Shown piece after piece: positions 8,824 to 17,456 of a DNA stretch of 64,000 bases (its first letter is position 1; each line of letters begins with the position of its first letter). Source of the stretch: Symploca sp. SIO1C2. GTDB taxonomy: Bacteria > Cyanobacteriota > Cyanobacteriia > Cyanobacteriales > Coleofasciculaceae. The notes beneath the pieces were generated by a model that made no database searches, was not told the origin of the DNA, and was given only the letters and a program-made list of their open reading frames with translations. The translations under genes and the position numbers were made by a program. Location of the stretch: positions 1-64,000 of the forward strand of contig JAAHFP010000027.1 in the NCBI GenBank assembly GCA_010672925.1. The letters run 5' to 3'.

Positions 8824-10665
8824 ATGAAACACGAGCAACAGTCCTTCACTACCAGTGTTTCTATATATAATCACCATCAAAGCAAGCTATGTGGAGAGCT
8901 CTCCCACACAACTATTGCCAGATTTTTATCCTTCATCTTGCAAAGTTCTTCCTTTCTTATGATGGCAGCACCAGCGATTGCTCAAGTAACTTCCGAACTT
9001 GAGCTAGCTCAGCTCCCAACTATTCCGATAATTAGCGACCCTAGTACTCCAGATGTAGTGCTGCCTGAACCGGAACCTCAACCAACAGTAGAACCCCTAC
9101 CTTCCTTGGAAGAGTTGCTACCACAGCTGGAAATACCCCCCAATAGTCCCCAACCAATACTAGAGGAGAATCCCGGTGAAATAATTATTGAGCAGTTTAA
9201 GGTAGTTGGCAGTACTGTATTTAGTGCAGAAGAACTAGCAGCAGTATTAGAGCCTTTTACCAAGCAGGCTATTTCCTTTACGGAACTACTCCAGGCTCAA
9301 GAAGCAATTACTGAGCTATATCGAGACCAAGGCTATGTTACCTCTGGAGCTTTTATTCCTCCTCAATCCCTACAAGGGGGTACAGTCACAATTCAAGTAG
9401 TGGAAGGAGAAGTAGAGGCGATCACAATCAAAAATACTAGGCGACTTAATCCCAGTTATATCAGAAGCCGTGTTGAGCTAGGAACGACAACTCCCCTAAA
9501 TCAAGAACAGTTGCTCGAAAAACTACAACTGCTGCAACTTAATCCCCTAATTGAAAACTTGCAGGTAGAGTTGGCGGCTGGTTCAAGTCCTGGTAAAAGT
9601 ACTTTAGAAGTTACGATAGAAGAAGCATCAGCCTTTGCTACTGAGCTGAGTCTGGATAATCAGCGATCGCCTAGTGTCGGTAGTTTACGCCGCAGTCTCC
9701 AAGTCTACCACAGCAATCTCTGGGGATTTGGCGATCGCTTTGATTTTAGCTTTTTCAATACTGAGGGTAGCAATTCCTTAGAGAATATCAGTTACAGCTT
9801 CCCCATCAATCCCCGTAATGGCACTATCGCCTTATCCCATAGTCGCGGTATTAGTAACGTTATTGAAGAACCTTTCAATATTCTGGATATTGAGTCTCAA
9901 TCTCGCACCTATGAACTAACCTACCGCCAACCCCTAAGCCAAACTCCTACAGAAGAACTGGTTTTGGGGTTAACTGCTTCTCGCCAAGAAGTACAAACCT
10001 TGCTCGGCATTGATGATATTGGTCCTTTTCCCCTCTCTGATGGAGCAGATGATAATGGGGCAATCAAAATTTCTGCTGTGCGTTTCTTTCAGGAATACAG
10101 TAAGCGGAATAGTCAGGAAATCTTTGCTGCGCGATCGCAATTTAGCTTCGGTCTCGGTGTTTTTGATGCCACTATCAATGAAAGCGAACCTGATAGTGAG
10201 TTTTTCAGTTGGCGAACTCAAGCTCAATATTTGCGGCTTCTCACGTCAGATATCACCCTGTTTTTAAGGTCAGATCTGCAATGGTCAAATGAACCTTTAG
10301 TCGCCCTAGAACAATTTAGCCTTGGAGGTCATTTCAATGTTAGGGGTTATCGTCAGGGTCTTCTCCTAGCAGATAAAGGCTTATTTACTTCAGCTGAGGT
10401 TCGTGCTACTGTTCTCCGTATTCCTGAGTGGAATATCAGCTTACAGTTAGCTCCTTTTTTTGACTTTGGCACTGTTTCTAACAATTCTAACAATGGACTA
10501 GAATTGAGTAATCTTTACTCTCTAGGACTGGGTTTAAGATTTTCCTTAGGAAACAGTTTTTTGGCTACCTTAGATTGGGGTATTCCTTTAGTTGAGGTAG
10601 ATAACACCGGTAATTCTTTGCAGGAGCAGGGTTTGTATTTCACAATGAAATACAGATTGTTTTAG
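8824..10665 (+). CDS. TpsB/FhaC/ShlB-type outer-membrane two-partner secretion transporter
   Basis: 613 residues from the ATG at 8824 (a TTG at 8818 is in frame). A hydrophobic stretch about residues 30-55 (FLSFILQSSSFLMMAAPAIA) is a signal peptide with a long N-region. A Pro-rich linker (PEPEPQPTVEPLPS) precedes two POTRA domains: IIIEQFKVVGSTVFSAEEL and the VTIQVVEGEVEAITIKNTRR region. The rest is a 16-strand barrel with FNVRGYRQG, the conserved VRGY loop-6 motif. Such proteins secrete a large filamentous TpsA partner; no TpsA is adjacent, so the substrate lies elsewhere. Intact, with an aromatic C-terminal end (KYRLF) as expected for Bam recognition. Confidence 0.88.
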   Translation: MKHEQQSFTTSVSIYNHHQSKLCGELSHTTIARFLSFILQSSSFLMMAAPAIAQVTSELELAQLPTIPIISDPSTPDVVLPEPEPQPTVEPLPSLEELLPQLEIPPNSPQPILEENPGEIIIEQFKVVGSTVFSAEELAAVLEPFTKQAISFTELLQAQEAITELYRDQGYVTSGAFIPPQSLQGGTVTIQVVEGEVEAITIKNTRRLNPSYIRSRVELGTTTPLNQEQLLEKLQLLQLNPLIENLQVELAAGSSPGKSTLEVTIEEASAFATELSLDNQRSPSVGSLRRSLQVYHSNLWGFGDRFDFSFFNTEGSNSLENISYSFPINPRNGTIALSHSRGISNVIEEPFNILDIESQSRTYELTYRQPLSQTPTEELVLGLTASRQEVQTLLGIDDIGPFPLSDGADDNGAIKISAVRFFQEYSKRNSQEIFAARSQFSFGLGVFDATINESEPDSEFFSWRTQAQYLRLLTSDITLFLRSDLQWSNEPLVALEQFSLGGHFNVRGYRQGLLLADKGLFTSAEVRATVLRIPEWNISLQLAPFFDFGTVSNNSNNGLELSNLYSLGLGLRFSLGNSFLATLDWGIPLVEVDNTGNSLQEQGLYFTMKYRLF

Positions 10666-10673
10666 GTCGTAGT

Positions 10674-10793
10674 TAGTAGGTGGTAGGTGGTAGGTGGTAG
10701 GTGGTAGGTGGTAGGAAAAAGCCCAAAAAATTTATATTCTCTATTCTCCATTCCCAATTCCCAATTCCCAATTCCCAATTCCCTGTTCCCTAT
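10674..10793. repeat. Two short tandem heptamer arrays (STRR)
   Basis: GGTGGTA repeated about five times (10674-10714), then an ATTCCCA heptamer array (about 10748-10793). STRRs of this kind are characteristic of filamentous cyanobacteria. Located right after the tpsB stop. Confidence 0.85.
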
Positions 10794-10848
10794 TCCTTAC
10801 TTTTGCCACCAGACTTCTTAAGACAAATTGCTTCCAAGCCTAATTCTT

Positions 10849-11337
10849 CTAATTATCCAGGTTACAAGGAGAAGAACTCTCTTCTATAGGAGAGATTCCA
10901 CCAACACCGATACCTGTGTTAAATACTTCTGCATCAGTTAAGACGATCTCTTCCATGAAAGCGCCCGACACATCTGCATCATAAATCTGTGCACTAGTTA
11001 AATTTGCTTGATTAAGATTGGTATCATTCATACAGGCATTAGTGAGAAAAGCTTCTGTTAAGTTAGCACCTTGTAGGTTGGCTCCGTTGAGATCAGCTCC
11101 TTCCAAATTAGCATTAACTAAATTCGCTCTTTGTAGGTTAGCATCCCTCAAGTCAGCACCAATCAAATGAGATTCGGAAAGGTCGGTTTCCGAAAGGTCA
11201 GCTCCTGCTAAATCACAACCAGCACATTCTTTGCTCTCTAATAGTTCTTGCACATGCTCAGGATTTTCGGCTTGAACTGCACTAGTAAAAAAAAGTGGAG
11301 TTACTAAGGCTAGAGTTGCTAATATTGATAGTTTCAT
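10849..11337 (-). CDS. Exported pentapeptide-repeat protein
   Basis: 162 residues from the ATG at 11337, preferred because it begins a clean signal peptide (MKLSILATLALVTPLFFTSA, cleavage near VQA) with an AAGGG upstream. The mature part starts with a short helix and a Cys pair (LLESKECAGCDLAGADL), then A(D/N)LxxA pentapeptides that build a right-handed quadrilateral helix: DLSETDLSESHLIGADL, NLEGADLNGANLQGANL. The same C-x2-CDL entry module occurs in the kinase at 48238-49563. Periplasmic or surface location is inferred; function is unknown. Confidence 0.75.
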   Translation of the reverse strand: MKLSILATLALVTPLFFTSAVQAENPEHVQELLESKECAGCDLAGADLSETDLSESHLIGADLRDANLQRANLVNANLEGADLNGANLQGANLTEAFLTNACMNDTNLNQANLTSAQIYDADVSGAFMEEIVLTDAEVFNTGIGVGGISPIEESSSPCNLDN

Positions 11338-11632
11338 TTTCTTTTTTTCCCTTGTTCTGATCAATCACCTAAGCTCATGCCATGAAAACTCATAGGGTTT
11401 TGCATACCATGAGCTTATTTTGTGACTCAACATGATTAATATTCCGATATTTACCTGAGAAAATCAATGATTTGCGTCCTAGGAACTTGTTAAGTCAAAC
11501 ACCACAAACTGCCATCAGTATCAGATTTTGGTGTGAGGGATGATTTGCTTGACTGTGATCTGAATCACTAGTATGGCTCGTATTAGACACCCCCATACCA
11601 CAATCCTACACCCTGTCTTTATTAAACCGTAC

Positions 11633-12241
11633 TTAAATCAATGGAAAATATTTTCCTTCCTTCCACTCCCAGGCAATCCCCTCCGGATCTCTCGATTTAG
11701 TCCAATCGGCAAACTCAGGAGTAGTTCGCAGTCTCTTGAGGACTTTATCAGAACAACGGAATCGCTGACAAACTTCTTTGACTTTATAGGGTCGTACTGC
11801 AAGGGCTGGCAAAGCTTTGCTGGGAGGAGCTTCTGTCACATTTTGAACCGCAAGCACTTCGAGGGAGTAACCGGAGAGTGGTGTTCCTTGGCTGTGCAAT
11901 CCTTTTTCCTGATGGAACTGAATAATAGACTCCCCCGCAAACCAGTCTAATGCAGTTCTTACCCAATACCACCCAGGTTGGGGTGTTTGCTCTAAACAAA
12001 CTTCTGTTTTCTTACCACTACTAGCAACTAAGTGATGAGTCGCATTAAACATTCCTCGCTCTTGTTTCTGTGTTTCTGAGGCTTTCTTCCTCTTCGGTGA
12101 GCATTTGAGGCAATACTTGGGAGGATTCCCCGGATAGCACTCGCGAGTTGTCATCTGCTGACATTTGCCACAAACAAAGGTGAGAGGCTTGGTGTAAATA
12201 GTACGACTGTGAGCACGAACAATGAAGGTTTGAGAAGGCAT
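11633..12241 (-). CDS. Conserved cyanobacterial zinc-ribbon protein, unknown function
   Basis: 202 residues. The N-terminal 50 residues carry a putative zinc ribbon: FVCGKCQQMT ... CYPGNPPKYCLKC, i.e. CxxC and CxxC pairs, followed by a basic segment (SPKRKKASETQKQ). The middle (PGWYWVRTALDWFAGESIIQF) and C-terminal parts (YKVKEVCQRFRCSDKVLKRL) look globular, the latter possibly a winged-helix-like fold. I do not recognise a named family. It stands alone, convergent with nothing and divergent from the ABC gene. DNA or RNA binding is an inference from the ribbon and basic patch only. Confidence 0.6.
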   Translation of the reverse strand: MPSQTFIVRAHSRTIYTKPLTFVCGKCQQMTTRECYPGNPPKYCLKCSPKRKKASETQKQERGMFNATHHLVASSGKKTEVCLEQTPQPGWYWVRTALDWFAGESIIQFHQEKGLHSQGTPLSGYSLEVLAVQNVTEAPPSKALPALAVRPYKVKEVCQRFRCSDKVLKRLRTTPEFADWTKSRDPEGIAWEWKEGKYFPLI

Positions 12242-12702
12242 TTAAATATTAGGTTTTAGGGGAAAAAAGATGAGGTAATTATTCTACAGGCCGAGCCAGT
12301 AATCTTACTTGAGAGTCCTTACAGAATTTTATCCTAATTCCCAATCCTGTGTTTCCATTTCCGAAACCAACCTGACGAACCCTGTAGAAACAAGATAGGC
12401 TAACCTAAAAGCCCTAAGTGCAGCGGGCATGAAAATAACCCATCAGGAACAAACGAGGTAAAAGCTTGCTACAAAGGCTTTTTCCCCATCTGCCACCTGT
12501 CACCTGCCACCTACCACCTACCAACTGCCTCATTAAGGATTGTCACAAAACAGACATCCTGCGTAAAAAGGGCAACTTATCCTGAAAAGTAAATGGGGAT
12601 TGTCATTGGTCATTGGTCATTTGGGAATTGGTGATGTGTAAATATCTCCCTCTGCTCCCCCAGCTGCCTCAACTCTGTTAAAAAAACTCTCCTATAACAA
12701 AC
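12242..12702. other. Repeat-containing intergenic gap before the ABC operon
   Basis: 461 bp. Contains a CACCTGCCACCTACC heptamer run (about 12490-12530) and a CATTGGTCATTGGTCATT run (about 12604-12621). The promoter for the ABC cluster must lie here; I see no convincing boxes. No ORF. Confidence 0.55.
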
Positions 12703-13653
12703 ATGGTAAGAGAATTAGCAATTTCTACCCAAGGACTTACTAAACAATTTGATCGACACATTGCCGTCAATGATGTCGAATTAGAAGTAGCAGCAGGGGA
12801 GGTATACGGCTTAATCGGCCCCAATGGTGCGGGGAAAACCACTCTAATCCGCATGTTAGCCGCTGCAGAAGAACCGACTACTGGCGAAATTTATATCAAT
12901 GGCGATCGCTTATTGCGGGATGAGAGTAATCCTACCCTAAAACGGCGCTTGGGTTATCTACCGGATGACTTTCCTCTCTATGATGACTTGACAGTTTGGG
13001 ATTATCTAGACTATTTTGCTCGTCTCTATCGCTTAAGGAATCCACGACGCCGCCAACGCCTCCACGAAGTCCTAGAATTAATCCAACTGACAAATAAACG
13101 CAATAGCTTAATTTCCACCCTCTCCAGGGGGATGAAACAAAGACTCAGTCTGGCACGTACTATTATTCATGAACCGATATTACTACTATTAGACGAACCA
13201 GTATCTGGCTTAGACCCAATTGCTAGAATGCAATTTAGGGAAATCATTAAAGTTTTGCAAGAAGCGGGGATGACGATTCTGATTTCTTCCCATGTACTGA
13301 GTGATTTAGCTGAGTTGTGTACCTCCGTGGGCATTATGGAACTAGGGTATCTAGTAGAAAATGCGCCACTAAAGGAACTGTACCAGCGTCTGAGCCGTCA
13401 GGAAATTTTTCTGACTACTTTGGGTAACCTAGATGAACTACAGGCTGAATTAAGAAACAATCCTCTAGTAGCAGACTTGCAGATTTCCCCTGCAACTAAT
13501 CGGGTGCGAGTACATTTTTCCGGAGGCCCAGAAGATGCAGCGGAGTTGTTGCGATCACTCATTAGTGCGGGGATTCCTTTAACGGAATTCCACTGTACTC
13601 AGGAAGATTTAGAAAAGATTTTCTTGAAAATGGGGCATCAGCAGGCATCTTAA
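12703..13653 (+). CDS. ABC transporter ATPase (ABC-2 type exporter)
   Basis: 316 residues. Walker A GPNGAGKTT, Q-loop region (LGYLPDDFPLYDDL), signature LSRGMKQRLSLA (a degenerate LSGGQ), Walker B ILLLLDEP and H-loop SSH are all present. The C-terminal extension after residue 225 (NAPLKELYQRLSRQEIFL ...) is the CcmA/DrrA-like type. It is the only ATPase of a cluster with three ABC-2 permeases directly downstream, so it likely energises them. Substrate unknown; the family exports drugs, lipids or peptides. Confidence 0.88.
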   Translation: MVRELAISTQGLTKQFDRHIAVNDVELEVAAGEVYGLIGPNGAGKTTLIRMLAAAEEPTTGEIYINGDRLLRDESNPTLKRRLGYLPDDFPLYDDLTVWDYLDYFARLYRLRNPRRRQRLHEVLELIQLTNKRNSLISTLSRGMKQRLSLARTIIHEPILLLLDEPVSGLDPIARMQFREIIKVLQEAGMTILISSHVLSDLAELCTSVGIMELGYLVENAPLKELYQRLSRQEIFLTTLGNLDELQAELRNNPLVADLQISPATNRVRVHFSGGPEDAAELLRSLISAGIPLTEFHCTQEDLEKIFLKMGHQQAS

Positions 13654-13701
13654 AGAATTAAGAATTAAGAATTGAGAATTAAGAATTGAGAAGAAATTAC
13701 T

Positions 13702-15384
13702 ATGGCACTGAATTTAGTCAATCGACTGGGGGAGTTGAATCCCCAGGTGTTTCGAGAACTTAAAGGGCGTCTTAAACCCCGCAATGTACTTATCACAGTA
13801 GCAATTTCCTTGGTAGGTCAACTAATACTGCTGATGAGCTTCGCCAGTGAGCTACCGATGTCTTCTTGGGAGAATAGTACGCAATATAGCCGATATTGTA
13901 CTGGTTATAGTAAACAATATTCTTCCAGCCATACTTGTATTCCAGATGGCTTAGGTGACTTTGAGATTAACTGGCAGTTGTGGTGGCAAGATGTTTTTAT
14001 CTGGCTGAGTCTGATTGGTATCTTTGCCCTACTAGTAGTCGGCACTTATATGCTGCTCAGTGACCTCTCCAAAGAAGAAAGTCGTGGTACGCTGAACTTT
14101 CTGCGCCTCACTCCCCAATCGAGCCTAAGTATTTTAGGTGGCAAACTCTTAGGAGTGCCCATCTTACTCTATATCGCAGTTGGTCTAGCTTTCCCTTTGC
14201 ACCTGTTGTCTAGTTTGGGGGGTAGCATTTCTCTGGGTCAAATACTCTGGTTCTATCTAGTTATAGCTAGCAGTTGCCTCTGCTTTTACAGTCTGGCACT
14301 GTTATTTGGCTTAATAGGCAGAAAACTCGGCAGCTTCCAACCTTGGTTAGGCAGTGGTGTAGTACTGATGTTTTTGGTAATCATGACCACTGTGCTACAC
14401 CATCATAGCTACAATCACCAGGCAACCGACTGGCTAATGCTGTTTCATCCAGGGCTTTTGTTACCTCACCTAATTGATGCCAATTCTCTAAACCCTGTCA
14501 ATCTATATAGAAAAGGTAGTTACTTGGAAGAATTACGGTGGTTTTATCTACCCGTGGGTGCTAGGGTGGGAACTTTAGCTAGTTTAACAATATTAAATAA
14601 CGCTTTATGGAGTTACTGGGCATGGCAGGGGATCCAGCGCTGCTTCCACAACCCTACTGCTAATGTTTTCAGTAAACGGCAAAGTTACCTGCTAACAGCT
14701 GGTTTTGAACTGACAGTTATCGGATTTGCCCTTGCTCCTGATGTTGCTTATACCAAGCGTTTGTTTGAGAATGCGCAGATGCTAGTGGTATTCAACCTTA
14801 TCCTCTTTTTAGGACTAATCGCTGCTTTGAGTCCCCACCGACAAGCATTGCAGGATTGGGCTCGTTACCGCCATCAGCAGCCTAAATCCCAGCGCCGAGG
14901 CTTACTGAAGGATTTACTTTGGGGTGAGAAAAGTCCAGCACTAGTAGCAATAGCTCTGAATTTAGCGATCGCTTCGGTTATCTTACTAACCTGGGTACTA
15001 TTCTGGTCTGATAGTACCTACAAAATGCCAGCACTTTGGGCGCTGTTGTTGAATATCAGTTTTATCCTCGTTTGTGCCACTGTTGCTCAACTGATGCTGA
15101 TGATGAAAGCGAAAAAACGCTCAGTTTGGGCTGCTACTACTGTGGCTGGATTAATCATCTTACCGCCAATAGTTTTTGCTTTTCTGTCACTGAACCCCAA
15201 TCATCTTCCTGATGTCTGGCTATTTTCTGCCTTTCACTGGGCTGGTGTAGAACATACTGTGGGCGTCAGTGTGGGTTTTGCCCTAATTGCTCAGTCTCTG
15301 ACCCTGGCAGTGTTGAACTTACAGCTAACACGCAGATTACAAAAAGCGGGTGAATCAGCGACGAAAGCGTTATGTGGGAGTTGA
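13702..15384 (+). CDS. ABC-2 permease, paralogue 1
   Basis: 560 residues. It begins [20 protein letters not shown], then a hydrophobic segment, an ABC-2 type core with [20 protein letters not shown] (cytosolic coupling motif of these permeases) and about 12 hydrophobic stretches. RYRHQQPKS and WGEKSPA mark the central loop before the second membrane half. It is highly similar along its whole length to the gene at 15628 and more distantly to 17457. 48 bp after the ATPase, so probably cotranscribed. Two fused ABC-2 halves in one chain is my reading of the length. Confidence 0.8.
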   Translation: MALNLVNRLGELNPQVFRELKGRLKPRNVLITVAISLVGQLILLMSFASELPMSSWENSTQYSRYCTGYSKQYSSSHTCIPDGLGDFEINWQLWWQDVFIWLSLIGIFALLVVGTYMLLSDLSKEESRGTLNFLRLTPQSSLSILGGKLLGVPILLYIAVGLAFPLHLLSSLGGSISLGQILWFYLVIASSCLCFYSLALLFGLIGRKLGSFQPWLGSGVVLMFLVIMTTVLHHHSYNHQATDWLMLFHPGLLLPHLIDANSLNPVNLYRKGSYLEELRWFYLPVGARVGTLASLTILNNALWSYWAWQGIQRCFHNPTANVFSKRQSYLLTAGFELTVIGFALAPDVAYTKRLFENAQMLVVFNLILFLGLIAALSPHRQALQDWARYRHQQPKSQRRGLLKDLLWGEKSPALVAIALNLAIASVILLTWVLFWSDSTYKMPALWALLLNISFILVCATVAQLMLMMKAKKRSVWAATTVAGLIILPPIVFAFLSLNPNHLPDVWLFSAFHWAGVEHTVGVSVGFALIAQSLTLAVLNLQLTRRLQKAGESATKALCGS

Positions 15385-15406
15385 GAATTGTTGTTGGTTG
15401 TTGGTT

Positions 15407-15595
15407 GTTGGTTGTTTGGGAATTGGGAATTGGGAATTGGGAATTGGGAATTGGGAATGGAGAATTATGAGTACTCCTGACTCCTGCCTCCTGCCTCCTG
15501 CCTTCTGCCTCCTGCCTCCTGACTCCTGACTCCTGCCTCCTGCCTCCTGCCTTTTGCCTCCTGCCTCCTGCCTCCTGCCTCCTGCCTTCTGAACT
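15407..15595. repeat. Two STRR arrays between paralogous permeases
   Basis: AATTGGG heptamers at about 15415-15457, then a CTCCTGC array with point variants (CTTCTGC, CTCCTGA, TTTTGCC) from about 15477 to 15590. It separates the two near-identical permease genes. Its reverse strand gives spurious GGRRQEA-type reading frames, which I do not count as genes. Confidence 0.9.
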
Positions 15596-15627
15596 TCTTT
15601 GTTAACAATACGGAAATTAAAATTACT

Positions 15628-17313
15628 ATGGCACTGAATGTAGTCAATCAACTTGGGGAATTGAATCCCCAGGTGTTTCGGGAATTCAAAGGGCGTCTTA
15701 AACCCCGCAATTTCCTGATTACAGTAGCAATTTCCCTGGTAAGTCAACTACTGTTACTGATGAGTTTCGCCAGTCAGTTACCGGTTGTTGATCTTAAAAT
15801 TGACGGTGATACTTGGAATCGTTATTGTACTGGCTCTACGGAAAGGTATTCAAATCCTATCTGTTTACCAGATGGTTTAGGGGGTTTTGAGATTAACTGG
15901 CAGCTGTGGTGGCAAGATGTCTTTATTTGGTTGAGCTTGATTGGTATCTTTGCCCTGTTGGTAGTCGGTACTTACATGTTGCTCAGTGACCTTTCCAAAG
16001 AAGAAAGTCGTGGTACCCTGAACTTCCTACGCCTCACTCCTCAATCGAGCCCAAGTATATTAGGTGGCAAACTCCTCGGAGTGCCCATCTTACTCTATAT
16101 GACCATTGGTCTAGCTTTACCTTTACATCTGTGCTCTAGTGTAGCGGGCGACATACCTCTGGTTAAAATGCTCTGCTTCTACATAGTTATGGCTAGCAGT
16201 TGTCTATGTTTTTACAGTATGGCACTGTTATTCGGCTTAGTAAGCAGAAAGCTGAGCAGTTTCCAACCCTGGTTAGGCAGTGGTGCAGTGTTCATGTTCT
16301 TGATGATCATGACTAATGTGCTTCACCACCCTTACCACAACTATTACCCAGCAGACTGGCTAATGCTGTTTCATCCGGGGATTTTGTTGCCTTACCTGAT
16401 TGATGCCAATTCCCTAGATCCCACTGATGTCTATGAAAAAGGTGATTACTTGGCAGGATTGCTGTGGTTTAATATACCCGTCACTGCTCATGCTTGGAGT
16501 TGGACTGGTTTGACCGTATTCAACTACAGTTTGTGGAGTTATTGGTCATGGAAAGGGCTCCAGCGCTGCTTCCACAATCCCAGCGCTAATATCTTCAGCA
16601 AACAGCAGAGTTACCTGATAACTGGTTGTTTTGAACTGATGATTGTGGGATTTTCTTTGTACCATGATGTTAAGTATCCCCAGGATTCCTTGGAGAATTT
16701 GCAGATACTACTGGTATTTAACCTCATCTTCTTTTTAGGACTAATCGCCGCCTTAAGTCCCCACCGACAAACTTTGCAAGATTGGGCTCGTTATCGACAT
16801 CAGCAACCTAAATCTCACCGCAAAGACTTACTGAAAGATTTGCTTTGGGGTGAGAAAAGTCCAGCATTAGTAGCAGTAGCACTGAATTTAGCGATCGCTT
16901 CGGTTATCTTACTCACTTGGGTACTATTCTGGCCGAATAATGAATACAAAATACCAGCACTTGGGGCACTGTTATTAAATATCACTTTCATCCTCATCTG
17001 TGCTACCGTTGCTCAACTGATGCTGATGATGAAAGCACGGAAACGCTCAGTTTGGGCTGCTACTACTGTGGGTGGATTAATTGTTTTACCGCCAATCATG
17101 CTCGGTTTTCTGTCAATGTCTCCCTATGATGCCCCTGCAATCTGGTTGTTTTCCGCTTTTTCCTGGGCTGGTGTAGAACATGCTGCGGTTATAACTATTG
17201 GCTTTGCACTAATTGCTCAATCCCTGGCACTGACACTGTTTAACTTACAGCTAACACGAAGGTTACGCAAAACTGGGGAATCGGCAACTAAAGCACTAAT
17301 GTCTAAGAATTGA
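15628..17313 (+). CDS. ABC-2 permease, paralogue 2
   Basis: 561 residues and a clear tandem duplicate of the gene at 13702: same start ([20 protein letters not shown]), same coupling motif ([20 protein letters not shown]), same loop ([26 protein letters not shown]). Differences cluster in the periplasmic loop after the first membrane segment (residues about 50-75) and around residues 205-320, suggesting diversification of substrate-facing parts. ATG at 15628 follows an AT-rich stretch. It may assemble with paralogues 1 or 3 as a heterodimer driven by the ATPase at 12703. Confidence 0.8.
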   Translation: MALNVVNQLGELNPQVFREFKGRLKPRNFLITVAISLVSQLLLLMSFASQLPVVDLKIDGDTWNRYCTGSTERYSNPICLPDGLGGFEINWQLWWQDVFIWLSLIGIFALLVVGTYMLLSDLSKEESRGTLNFLRLTPQSSPSILGGKLLGVPILLYMTIGLALPLHLCSSVAGDIPLVKMLCFYIVMASSCLCFYSMALLFGLVSRKLSSFQPWLGSGAVFMFLMIMTNVLHHPYHNYYPADWLMLFHPGILLPYLIDANSLDPTDVYEKGDYLAGLLWFNIPVTAHAWSWTGLTVFNYSLWSYWSWKGLQRCFHNPSANIFSKQQSYLITGCFELMIVGFSLYHDVKYPQDSLENLQILLVFNLIFFLGLIAALSPHRQTLQDWARYRHQQPKSHRKDLLKDLLWGEKSPALVAVALNLAIASVILLTWVLFWPNNEYKIPALGALLLNITFILICATVAQLMLMMKARKRSVWAATTVGGLIVLPPIMLGFLSMSPYDAPAIWLFSAFSWAGVEHAAVITIGFALIAQSLALTLFNLQLTRRLRKTGESATKALMSKN

Positions 17314-17379
17314 GAATTGTTGTTTGGGAATTGGGAATTGGGAATTGGGCAATGGTTACAACTTCCTCAACTCTTTATT

Positions 17380-17411
17380 CCCCTCCTGGGAGGGGTTAGG
17401 GGTGGGTTTTG
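17380..17411. repeat. CCCCTCCTGGGAGGGG repeat
   Basis: Contains the perfect 16-base palindrome CCCCTCCTGGGAGGGG followed by TTAGGGGTGGGTTTT. The same sequence sits inside the kinase coding region at 48811-48841. Common cyanobacterial interspersed repeat. Confidence 0.8.
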
Positions 17412-17456
17412 CTCAGTTATGCTCAGAAATCTAAAATCTAAAATCTAAAATCTAAA

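Noticed and set aside
11573-11950. 125-codon plus-strand frame opposite the zinc-ribbon gene
   Set aside because: It lies almost wholly antisense to the better supported minus-strand gene and shows no family character.
15370-15747. GGRRQEAGGRRQE-type open frames between permease paralogues
   Set aside because: They are translations of the CTCCTGC heptamer array and overlap the start of the next permease gene on the other strand.
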